From: Pilatotrama ljubarskyi
Taxonomy: Eukaryota > Basidiomycota > Agaricomycetes > Polyporales > Polyporaceae
DNA length: 64,000 bases
NCBI GenBank assembly: GCA_022385805.1
Contig: MU277721.1
Location: forward strand, 174,323 to 238,322
Direction: 5' to 3'
Position 1 is the stretch's first letter. Every line of letters begins with the position of its first letter. The position numbers and the translations under genes were made by a program. This document shows, in pieces, positions 22,701-32,869 of the stretch. A model generated the notes under the pieces. That model was not told the DNA's origin. It ran no database searches and was given only the letters and a program-made list of their open reading frames with translations.

Positions 22701-24172
22701 CCCTCCGCCAGCCCGACGCTGACCTCGGGCGTGTTGTCGAGAACCGTTTGTTGACGTCGCCCAATGCACCTGCCAAAAGGCACATCGGTCAGTGGAGTCG
22801 AGTACACGAGTCAATCAACACATACCGAACAGATTTACAGAGTTCCAGCTTCCGGAGCCGATGACGTACCGTGCCGGAGATTACCTCGCCATGTGAGTCA
22901 ATGTCATATCACTGCTTCCGCTTCAGGCTAACAAGTATCCCTGTAGTTTGCCGCACAACCCCTCGCGCGATGTCCATCGTGTCATTTCGCGCTTCGGATT
23001 ATCCCCAGAGCAACAGGTATAGCCGTCATTGTTCTTCTCCAATGTATGATTGTAACCCTTTCGGTAGATTGTCCTCTCTTCCGATGGACCTACGTCCCTG
23101 CCAGTCGACAAGGCTATCAGCATCTTTTCCCTCCTCTCCGGCTACGTCGAAATCTCTCAGCCTGCCACCACACGTGATCTCCGCGCTCTCCTCTCTGCCG
23201 AATCCTCCGGCGCGACAAAGGCAGCGCTGGAAGATCTCTCCGCGGCGTACGCCGAGAAAGTGATGGCAAAGCGCCTCAGCATTCTCGACATCCTCGAGGA
23301 TCACCCGGACATCCGGCTCCCCTTCGGGGCCTACCTCGAGATGCTCCCGCCCATGCGCGTTCGGCAGTACTCTATCTCTTCCTCGCCACTGCATGACCCG
23401 CAGCGCCCTTCGCTTACCGTCAGCGTCGTCGAGGCTCCGGCGCTTTCTGGAAGGAAAGATCCCTTCCTTGGCGTCGCGTCTACCTTCCTGGCGACCCTTC
23501 GGCCGGGGGACATGGTGCAGCTTGCGGTGCGCGGTTCCGGAGCGGCGTTCCACCCGCCGGAGGATGTCAGCATCCCGATGATCATGTTTGCAGCGGGATC
23601 GGGCTTGTCGCCCATGCGCGGCTTCCTGCAAGAGCGCGCGATCCAGAAGAAAGCCGGGAGAGACGTCGCGAAGTCGACGCTCTTCTTTGGATGCAGATCT
23701 CCAGATGAGGACTTCCTGTACGGAGACTCAGACCTGAAGGAGTGGGCGGAGCTCGGGATCGTTGATGTGCGCCCCGCATTCTCGCAGTGCCCGGAGAAGT
23801 CGACTGGCTGCAAGTACGTGCAAGAGTAAGTCGTGTACCTTCCATCACTTGCATACATGGAGTAGCGGTGACTAAGATGCACGCCTGTACAGCCGCGCCT
23901 GGCAGGACCGCGAGATCATCAAGTACGCATACGATTACCAGAATGCGAGGGTGCGTCACCCTTCGTCGCCCTATGCGTGCTTCCTGTGCATCCGGCTGAC
24001 ATCTCATGCGGTCTCACAGTTGTTCACCTGCGGTTCGGGCAAGATGGCGCAAGGCGTCAAGAAGGTCCTCACGGAGCTGATCAAGGAGTCGAAGGGCTGC
24101 ACCGACGATGAAGCCGCGGTGCTGTTCGAGCGAGCTATCCAAGGTCGCTACGCAACGGATATCTTCGAGTGA
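19717..24172 (+). CDS. Self-sufficient cytochrome P450 fused to NADPH-P450 reductase, CYP505 (P450foxy)-type
   Basis: One polypeptide carries a fatty-acid-hydroxylase-type P450 and its electron donor, so it can oxidise substrate with NADPH alone; relatives hydroxylate fatty acids near the omega end. It starts MTTPIPSPPALPFLGHVTQI. The I-helix oxygen site is LVAGHETTSG (assembled over three exons), the K-helix ExxR is LREALRLSPP, and the haem motif is FGYGMRACIGRPFAWQE with the ligand Cys intact. A Ser-rich linker (about 21840-21960) leads to the FMN domain (LYVVYGSNTGTSQTFAQ, FGCGNRDW). The FAD site is RQYSISSSP, the NADPH sites are AAGSGLSPMRGF and LFTCGSGKMAQG, and the end is RYATDIFE. About 18 short introns occur. 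The upstream gene is ERG6; the downstream neighbour is a PSD-like decarboxylase. All catalytic motifs are present, so it looks functional. Confidence 0.93.
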
Positions 24173-25036
24173 GGTCGTCGCACGTATGCCCGCCATGAAT
24201 AATTGGGTCGATTACGGTACGGTCATTGTCATGATAATAACGATCAGATCTGGGGTGCTGTTTACGGACGCTCGTGAGAAGGACATCACTTACGATGTGG
24301 CTGGTCGAGAGGGCGTCTATGTTCATATAGGTGGTGTAGGGTCGGCTCGAAGCTCAGAATCACAATGCATCTAAGAAGCAAGAGCCTGCTGGAGGTATCA
24401 GCGGAACACCAGCATTCAAATGGATGAAATCGCAAGAACGATTCACTGCATTGAGACTGAGCGGTACATATCAGAACGTACAGACTGGCTCCGCTACGTA
24501 AATTCTCGACTTGGATCGATTTCAGATGCACGTGATGAACGCGCCTACGGTACCTACAGGCCGCGAGAAAGAACGAGGTTGAAGACGTACATGTCTTGGA
24601 GTTACAGCACGAGTACGCAAGTAGGCGCTAATCTGAGAGTGCAGTCGAAGCCCGCATCCAAGAAAGTCAGCCGGAGTTGTTCAACGTTGCAGTGGGCGTT
24701 GCCTTATATTTCATACTAGTTCGACGGCGTGCGTGGCAGGCGCCGAGTCAGGCGTGGCCTTTCCTGGAAACATGGCGATTTTGGACACGTCGGATTCATT
24801 TACACTGTTACTACATCACGGCTATATCGTACAAAAGTCGCAGCCTAGTCATACAGATTTTGTCGTTATCATGTGCACGTGTTGAACGTGACGGCGCGGC
24901 GATTTGCGAGACATGACGAGGTTGAACTCGTGGATGGGGACACGACCAGACCAAAGGGATGTCAGCCGGAGTTCAATGTCTGCGACCAAAGATGGGTCTC
25001 AGCTTGCATGCGGAAGAGGTTCAGATGACTCACGCT
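24173..25036. other. Intergenic between convergent genes
   Basis: Lies between the P450 and PSD-like 1 stop codons. No coding or repeat signal recognised. Confidence 0.5.
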
Positions 25037-26239
25037 TCAGGAGGTAGCCGCCGCAGCCTGGCCCGGAGAGGCCCTGGCGAGCTCCTTGCCGAAGGCGTAG
25101 TGGGTGCCCACCGAAGCTGTGAAGCTCACGTTCGCGCCGGGCTGGAAGACCATGACGATGTCCGAGCCGCCGAGCTGGAAGTACGAGATCTCGTCGCCCT
25201 TCCGCACCACGTCGCCTGCCTTCACGCTCAGCACGACCGACGACACCTGCGCCATCCCGATCGGAAGCACCGCGACGAGACCGAGGTCGGGGGTGTCGAT
25301 GAGAATGAGGGCGCGCGCCTGGATGAACTGGTAGCCGGGGTTGTCGGGGGCGTCCAACAGGGCCTTCGTCGAGCCGGAGGTAGAGGCGTTCATCGTGCGA
25401 CGCATGGCGAGACGGAGTTGCCCGTTGCGTGTCGGGTCCGCGACGACTTCGACTTCGAGATAGCAGAGGCCCTGAATGACACGCGCCTCGACAACGGTGC
25501 CGGAGACCGGCGCGTGCTGGCGGTGGTAGTCGCTCGGGCCGAGGAAGGAGTGACAGAACTTGCCGCCGGAGAACGTGGGCCCATACTGGAAGTCCTTGTC
25601 GTCCAGCAGCTGGCTGATGCTCCAGGGGATGCCCTTAGCGTCGAAGTAACAGTTGTTGGAGTCGTCGACGGGCCAAAAGCCGTCAAAGGTAGCGTCCGCG
25701 GGGCTCACGATGACGGTGTTGTCGCTGGGCGAGTCAATCGGGCGCACTTCGGGCTTGATCTTGCGGGCGAAGAACTCGTTGAACGTCTTCCAGTCGACGC
25801 GGTCGTAGTCCTGCATGTGGTAGCTCGGCGCCTGGTAGAACGTGTCGATAGCCTTGTCGGTGATCGAGTCGGGCGAGTCCATAAACTTGCCCATCTCCAT
25901 CGCGTAGTCGATGATCCACTGCGAGAGCCAGGTGTACGGGGAGACAGAGGAGGGCAGGATCGGGTTCTGGCGATTTATCATAGGGATGAGGTCTAGGACG
26001 AAGTAAAACATGCAGATGTGGTAGAGAACGACGGTGCCATCGGCGTCCTCGGTAGGGACCCACTTGAGGAAAGACTCGTAGTAGTTAATGTAGTCGTCCA
26101 AGGTTGCGATGCCCCATTCTGCGAATTGTGGTACACCGCTGGACAGTGCCTTTTGAAAGGCCGTCTCGAAGTCGGCCCTGAAGTCTGGGGATTGCGCGAG
26201 CTGGTCCCGGAGCTTGTCGACGATAGTAGAGGTAGACAT
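25037..26239 (-). CDS. Phosphatidylserine-decarboxylase-like soluble enzyme, copy 1
   Basis: A 400-residue single-exon protein starting MSTSTIVDKLRDQLAQSPDF. It has the PSD core: SPADATFDGFWPVDD (catalytic Asp), FLGPSDYHRQHAPVSG (catalytic His), LVAVLPIGMAQVSSVVLSV, and FQLGGSDIVMVFQPG. The GGS is the self-cleavage site at which Ser would become the pyruvoyl group. There is no mitochondrial leader or membrane segment, so it is a soluble relative rather than the membrane phospholipid enzyme; the psilocybin enzyme PsiD, a tryptophan decarboxylase, is of this general kind. An N-terminal helical region of about 150 residues (LSQWIIDYAMEMGKF) precedes the core. The product is probably an amine from an amino acid, but the substrate is not known. 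It shares about three quarters of its residues with the copies at 37144 and 40633. A TATA box lies about 240 bp upstream, and a 5' UTR intron is likely (donor GTACGT, acceptor CAG just before the ATG). Confidence 0.87.
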   Translation of the reverse strand: MSTSTIVDKLRDQLAQSPDFRADFETAFQKALSSGVPQFAEWGIATLDDYINYYESFLKWVPTEDADGTVVLYHICMFYFVLDLIPMINRQNPILPSSVSPYTWLSQWIIDYAMEMGKFMDSPDSITDKAIDTFYQAPSYHMQDYDRVDWKTFNEFFARKIKPEVRPIDSPSDNTVIVSPADATFDGFWPVDDSNNCYFDAKGIPWSISQLLDDKDFQYGPTFSGGKFCHSFLGPSDYHRQHAPVSGTVVEARVIQGLCYLEVEVVADPTRNGQLRLAMRRTMNASTSGSTKALLDAPDNPGYQFIQARALILIDTPDLGLVAVLPIGMAQVSSVVLSVKAGDVVRKGDEISYFQLGGSDIVMVFQPGANVSFTASVGTHYAFGKELARASPGQAAAATS

Positions 26240-26479
26240 GTCAACTGATTGTCCGTAAATGAACGATTCGGCTACGGAGAGGATTGATATATCGAGACGT
26301 ACTTGCTGAGCGTGAATACAACTGAAGGTTTAGAAAGAGCAGCGATATGCCTATGGTTAGGCGGGTGCTGGTAGACAGCCCTAAGGTCAGTATGTGGCAA
26401 TGAGGCTCTTGGGTGTAGAGGCACGTACTGGGGAACGGGATCCTTCGCTGATGAGAGCATAGGTCGCTGCAATCCGCGC

Positions 26480-26487
26480 TTTTATAC
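26480..26487 (-). promoter_or_regulatory. TATA box of PSD-like copy 1
   Basis: GTATAAAAG on the minus strand, embedded in the words GACCACGCAAACGAA and GTATAAAAGC that recur before copy 3 (and, slightly changed, copy 2). It marks a promoter element kept across the three copies; related sequence extends about 150 bp further upstream. Confidence 0.7.
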
Positions 26488-26499
26488 TTCGTTTGCGTG

Positions 26500-28687
26500 G
26501 TCGAGTTTGGCACCGGTGCTCAGCCTCAGCTTGCTGCACAAACCGCGAACGGGCCATCTGCGGAGCTCGCGGATCCTCACCCCAAGCCTTCGTTTTCCCG
26601 CTTGACAGCAGGGAAGCTGGAGAGACGCTGCTCTGCCGTCATCAGTTGCCTGGGGGTCATTATCTCGTCGCGTATATGGAGGTGTTGCCCATGCAGACCC
26701 AGCAGAGCGTGTGAGCACGGCAGCCGACTACAGGAGGATGTCAGGGCAATCTCCAACGAAGCGGCGGCTACAAGGTATGCTTCCATGCTTAGCTGTGCCA
26801 CAGGATGCTCTTGACTGTCGACGACCATGTCATGAGGATCAGTGTCCTATCCACGGGGCTGAGGTCCTGAATTGTTAACGCCCTCTGCAATATTCGAGGG
26901 GAGACGGTGGGACAAGCAGGAGTCGGATATGGAGAGATACACTCATATTGGACGGTTTTCACGGCGCGGTATCTGTCAAAGAAGTGGAAGAACGCGCATG
27001 TCGATTCATCCGTCACGTGACACTTGTCACCTTGCGCGAAGCGAAATCTACCCCGTCCAGTGTTCACTTAAGCACACCCTAGCCTCATAGGCCTGATTGC
27101 TTGCTACTGTAGATCATTCCTTGCCATTAGCGCCATGCATACTGGTATGATCGCACATGGGGCCTACCTGGAAATGAGCGCTTTGCCCCCGCAGCCAGGC
27201 TGAAGACGGCACATCGTACGTTTTGGCGAGACCGTTACGGAGTACACTGGGTCATCAGAACCTGTCAAACATCGAATCATTGAGTGAAAGACCGAAGAGC
27301 AGAGTCGAACCACTATTAGCAGCGTGATACTGTATGTTAACGTTTGAACCGCCGGTCTGTTGCCGTACGAGGAACGCTCTCCCGGGACCCGGCAGGCGCT
27401 AACTCAACGTTCAGAACCTCATCCACTCGTTCAAGGACTCCCGGATTGCCCCCGAGTTTCGCTGAGGGTAGCGAAGCCTTGGCAAACGTTGTAGCCACCT
27501 CTTCGCGAGCGTCATGCGAGAGTCATTTGCAACCTCCGCAGCTGAGACCCCTGACGCTATCATGACATCTGTAAAGAGGTTCAACCAGAGTTTAACTCAC
27601 GTCCCACCGGGACTTCATCCATGGCAATAGTACGGCGAGTAAGCGAGTGCACTGTGCCATCGATGTTCACTCTGTCTGTCCGCGGTAGTAGGAAGCTTGC
27701 ATTTGGGAAGGACAGATTGTGCGGTAGGGAGTTCACCTATGTTGCAGATGATACAATGTCTGGAGGTGTAATGAGTGTGCCACTCAACATACAGATGTAC
27801 CCATGGAAAAGCGACAGCAAGTTGAAGCGCGTGTGGCGTCACGATGGTAAGGGAGACCTTGAACCCTACTATTGCCAGCTCACAGCGCTCGTGAAGGCCT
27901 CCGTGCGTTTAACTCGAGCAGACCGAGGCACAGAACTCCGGGTCGTCTACCCTGTAATCTGCCCTAGGCAGGTGTGTACCTCAGGCTGTCGACTAGATGA
28001 GTAGATTGTAGGTCATCGATCTGCTGAAAACTGACTCATCATGAGGCCAGTGAGTAGGATCATAAAATACTATGACCGGCGCCGGAGTCCTCACAAGGGC
28101 GCACACCTTTGGCGATCCTTGATTTTGCGTACTCGGAGTCGTGGTGGTTCCGGCGTGACCGATTACGGGCGCCTACGCATCACAGTAGCTGCGCCTACAT
28201 ACGTATGTAGAGCGGAGATGCTGCGCGTACGCCCGGTCCAATTCCACCATCCCACTCGGGCCACAGCCCATGGGCCTTGCATGGGCCGACAAACAATACA
28301 GATTTGTATTTTACACATGGCATGCATAGACTACGAGTAGTGACTTGACATTTCTTCTTCGCCCAGATTAGTGCTCAACTACGACTTGGCGGACACTTCG
28401 AATTCGTCGTGGTGGAGGAGTCCTGCTGCCAGTGCGATATCGGATAGGTATAAATCGTCCTCCAGTCAACCTGGTCACACTGCGGTGAAAGTTCTGTGAA
28501 TTGCGGCATTTGAATCATCTTCCACACGAGAATCGTTGCTACATGCTCGCGTCCATGCGCTACAACATACGGCGAATTGTCGCAACTATCACTACAGCAC
28601 TGCTACATACAGATAAACAAGAGTTGCCCTCCACCGATTGTTCGACATCCGCTCATGACTTACAGATTTAATTGGCGAGGCGCAGTC
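26500..28687. other. Intergenic, no confident gene
   Basis: The first ~160 bp resembles the upstream blocks of PSD-like copies 2 and 3. Beyond it, a 127-codon plus-strand frame at 27621-28004 has ordinary amino-acid composition but no domain I know and no clear splice partners. The rest holds only chance frames. Confidence 0.4.
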
Positions 28688-31600
28688 TTACCACCCGAAA
28701 GGGCGCTCGCCCGGATATCCTCCTGGCGGGTGTGGCGGTCCTCCATGCGGATGATGAGGATGATGCCCATGCGGGCCCGGGCCCGGAGCCGGCATGTCCT
28801 GCGCAGGGAACCCATAGCCTCCAGGAGGACCGGTCGGTGGCGGAGGGCCTCCGTACGACGGATACCCGCCGCCCTGACCGGGGTAAGTCGATTGCCCGGG
28901 GTATCCCGCGTCCGCTTGGGGGAAGCCCATCGGCGGCGGCGGGGAGACGTAACCCGGGTTATACCCCGAGGTCGGCACGGGTGGATGACTGGGGCCGTGT
29001 CCGTGTCCGTGTCCGTGTCCATGCCCGTGCTCTTGCCCGTACGATGGGGGAGGACCGGATGCTGAAGGGAACGACGGGGGATTGTTGGAATGGCTCGCCG
29101 CGCCTGGATACGTGGAATGAGATGCTACCGGCGGCGCAGGAGAGGGCTGGCTTTGTCCTGAGCCGTAGCCGTAGTAGGACGCTGCCTCGCCCGATGTCGG
29201 GATCGAGGATCCTCCCTGAGACCCTGAACCCGCACCAGGGAAGCCAGGGCCCGGAGAGGCGCCGTCATATCCGCCACCCTCCCTTCTCCCGCCCGCGCCG
29301 CCAGTGAACTGGTTTAGGAATGATGTCGCCTGGCCGAAGGGCGTGTTGCTCGGGGGCCCGCCAGCTTGACCGCCGCCGAGCTTGCCCATGAGCGACTGCG
29401 CCTGAGCCATGCCCGGGACTTGGTTGATGTACCCGCCGATTTGATGCTGCGCCTGTACACCCGCGTTGTGCGCGTAGCCCGACGGGGCGGGGGCGCCGCT
29501 GGAGCCTGCCAGGCGGATGTTCTGGTGGTTCCGCACGGCGTCCTTCGTGAGTCGACGGAGGACCTCATGCTGTTGCGCTCCGAGGCCTTGCACCCAGCGT
29601 TGCATGTAGTCGAGCATCTCCCGCTGGATCTGGGAGTTGCGGTCGTGGAAATCGGGGTGGAAACTGTAAAGGAGGATCACCATTGAGTTGTGAGACTCGC
29701 TAGAGGGCATACAATCTGCACGTACAGGCATTGCAGGATGTCTTCCGTAACGCCGTGAACGTTTATGGAGTTATCGTCCCAAGCCTTCACGACAAGATTG
29801 GCGGTGTAAGCCTATCGAGAAGGTCAATGCGAGGCACAGGTGCGACGAACGCGAGTAACTTACAAGGATTATCTTGCCCAGATTTCCAGCCGGCTCGTTG
29901 AGAATCAGGTTCTGCACGCAAATGGTCAACATGCAGCTCGCAGAAGTGCATTGACAGGATACTCACGAAGTGGTCCTTGCTCAGGAACGAGTGGGTCGGA
30001 TCAGACTGTATGACTGTGAGATTCACAGATCGCGAGAAGCGTGACGGTTGGGGTACGTACAGCTCGGGTGTCGTTGAATACCTGCAAATATGTGAGTACT
30101 GGCTGGGAAGAAAAACATGTAGCTGACGGACCTCATATTGGTCATGCGTATTGATGACCTCTCCAGAGGCAGCCATCAGGCCGTTCGTCGCCTGCTTCAT
30201 CAAGGGCTTGAGGAATGGCTACGATACACACCGAGTCAGCCCCTCAACGTATTTGGATTGCTACGCTAACGAACCTCGAGGGTCGTGTATATGAACACTG
30301 CACATCTTGCTCAGCGAACAAGAAGGGGCTTGACTAGTAAATGAAGCTTACCGGAGATGGAGTCCATGAGCTTCTCGATGAAAGGGCCAAGACCGGGGAT
30401 CTTCTCTATCATCGGCAAAAGCCACGTTAGCCCTCATCGACACCCCGCGACCACAGAAGACGCACCGATCGTCTTCTCAATCTTCTTCACCACTGCATAT
30501 GCCAGAACATCAACCCTGGATCACAAGAGCACATCGTTCATGCCTGAACACGCACCAGAATCTCTGAAACTCAACACCTGCCACAAGATCGCATGAAGCT
30601 CCTGCGGGCTCATGTCCTCGGGGCGCTTCGCCCCCGGCTGGGTCGGTTGCGCGCGAATGCGCTCGACGCTCTCCATCTCGCGCGCAGCGTCCTGCCCGTC
30701 CGAGCCAGGGAGTTTGAACAGCAGCGAGCGGAGCGCGTCAGCGGGTGAGGGGCCGGAGGAAGACTCGGCGACTGATTTTGCGCGCGCCTTGTCGAGCTCG
30801 GCGTTGAGGTCCGTGACGGATGCTTGGCTCTGTGAGTGGCGGAAGAGAATGATGAGAGGGCGCTCGGCGCGTAGGGCGGGGAGGCGGACGACATACGATG
30901 TGGTCGGTAGCCTCTGCGATGAGCATTCTATGTGAGTATATGCGCCAACTAAATGCGAATACAAATCGCCGCTCACCTCCCAAAAGACTGTGAATAAAAT
31001 CGCTGGACCCGAAGGTACCTGACCGAACATGAACCTCTACCGCATGGCGAGTTGCAGAGACTGTTACCTGTGACGAGCGGAGCGACCCACTTCCCATTGC
31101 GTCCTTGGACTTTCACCTGGTCTCCGACATGCACGAAGACATCCGTGTGGCCCAGTGAGACCAACGCGAGCTCACAAAAATTGGAGTGGGCCGGGAAGTC
31201 TTCCAGCGTGTGCAGCTAATTGTATGATAGCGGGGACAATCACGGTCAGCGAACTGAAACAGCAGGGATATGAACAGCCGTGGACGCACAGCCTGTCCGA
31301 GCAGACGGTACGCTTCGTACAGATCCTGCTTGGCACCGTTCGCCCGGGCCTGTCGGCCGAGGTGGATGCACCTCTCGAGCGTACGGCGGACGAGTGCCTT
31401 GGAGGTGTCCCATGTGCCATTTTCTGAACGGAAAATGCAGTCAGCGGCAGCTCATATATGCAGAGCAACATGAGCTTGAGCTACCATTGGCAATGTAGTT
31501 CTTCATCCCGGTGCGCGGATCGATCTCCAGCTCTCTGGGCTGCGAGGAAGATCCGTTAGCGACGCGATGTCGACTTATTACAAGGTGCAGCATACATCGA

Positions 31601-32482
31601 CCGGAGGACGAAGCTTCGGGTGATATTGTCTAGCATTGTCCGGGTATCCCTTCGGGTTGTCGATGTGTTCCGTCTGGCAACAGGTCAGCGGGGCATGCTA
31701 TAGAGTGGTTTGTCTATACATACAGGTAGATACACGCCTAGGCGCTCTTCAGTGACTTCAAATTCGTTTGTAGCGTATCCATGTGCCTGTCGAATGGCTG
31801 TAAGCGGGTGCATGGAGGGCGGTGGAGTGTGGAAGCAGTCTCCCACCATGAATCCCAGGACCATGCACAAGTTGATAATCGTCTGCAGCAACAGCATTGG
31901 TCAAGGTATCTTACGCATGTGCCATATGCCTACGAACCTGTAGCTGTAATTTCTGGAGGCCGGCGACATCGACGGCCTAAGGATAGATTCAGTCGAGGAA
32001 ACCCCATGGGTCTTGGTTCTACGAATAGTGTACCTGACTGTAATCCCTCAACCAGTTTCTGCAACGCACCCCTATCAGTAGGCATGCTGCGTCCCTGGCG
32101 GGGGAAGACGTACCCAAAGTAGACTCGTTTAATATCCAAGCCGCCAAATTTGGAACCGCCCTTGCCTATCAGGGCTCCGAGGGCAAAACCTCCGGCTTTC
32201 TTCGCGACCTCGCTGAGTGTGTCTTCCTAACCGCGCCGATGAGGCTGGATCCTGGGGGAATCTATTGGGAGGCTTACGATATCACCATGTCGGAACGCCT
32301 TGCCCTCCAAGAATGCGAAACTGGAAGCGTTCCCCGGACTCGATTAGCCCGATGGACGCGATCAGCGATGGAGCGACTTGCCTTGGTATATTGCCGGCGC
32401 CGAATGCATACACTCCCTCTGACGGAATACAGAGAACAATGATGCAGAGCAGCAGCAACAGTGGATACGTGTGATGAGCCAT
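28688..32482 (-). CDS. Het-C family protein (Neurospora het-c type), secreted or surface, Gly/His-rich tail
   Basis: ATG at 32482-32480 opens a signal peptide (MAHHTYPLLLLLCIIVLCI) followed by AFGAGNIP, the conserved Het-C start. Spliced exons give SFAFLEGKAFRHGDI, EDTLSEVAKKAGGFALGALI, GGLDIKRVYFG, NEFEVTEERLGVY, and then NFCELALVSLGHTDVFVHVG and KWVAPLVTGTFGSSDFIHSLL. SPQELHAILWQVLSFRD, ASGEVINTHDQYEV and HSFLSKDHF follow, then FHPDFHDRNSQIQREML and MQRWVQGLGAQQHEVL. The last ~250 residues are Gly/Pro/Ser-rich with a (His-Gly)6 run (28995-29031). Intron 1 (32381-32321) has a GC donor (AG/GCAAGT). In N. crassa het-c controls heterokaryon incompatibility together with pin-c; in most fungi the role is unknown. 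The plus-strand G3BP gene starts 388 bp away and probably shares the upstream region. All conserved blocks are present. Confidence 0.9.
28995..29031 (-). repeat. In-frame hexanucleotide repeat coding for (His-Gly)n in Het-C
   Basis: GTGTCC-type 6-bp units repeat four to five times on the plus strand, giving alternating His and Gly on the coding strand. Such a repeat is likely to vary in length between strains. Confidence 0.8.
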
Positions 32483-32869
32483 GACTAGATGCTCGTTGTT
32501 TGAGAGCAAGCCTGGCCGAGTGAGTACATCTGCGCCTGATGTATTCAGTGCGCAGAGTGGCTGTGAGCGTACGCCACAGCGTCATGACGTCAACAGCCAA
32601 TGGGAGCTCGCCGCTGTTTACATCGGAGCTTGCACCTGCGAACTCAGCGCACAGCGGAGTTTCAAGCGCGGAGATCGCCACCGCAGGACGAGCAGGCGTC
32701 AGTGCGCGCTTAATAATTTGTCGCATTGCTCATCGCACCCTCCGTCCACTCACCCTTACACGCCTCCGTGGCCTCGCTCTCTCGTCTTCGGTCTTCGCGG
32801 TATGTCGTTCCAGGGGATATTTGCGATGCAACAAGCTCACAAAAATAGCCCCATTCGCAGTCTTTCATC

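Noticed and set aside
17462..24172. ERG6 and CYP505 as a sterol-modifying pair
   Set aside because: Adjacency alone; CYP505 enzymes act on fatty acids and ERG6 is a conserved single-copy-type gene, with nothing in the sequence linking them.
24959..25996. Long plus-strand frame (345 codons) opposite PSD-like copy 1
   Set aside because: Antisense shadow of a GC-rich coding exon; low-complexity Arg/Val/Asp/Glu composition. Copies 2 and 3 show the same kind of shadow.
27244..27330. Possible tRNA because of GAGTCGAACCAC
   Set aside because: No acceptor or anticodon stems could be paired; a lone T-loop-like word is not enough.
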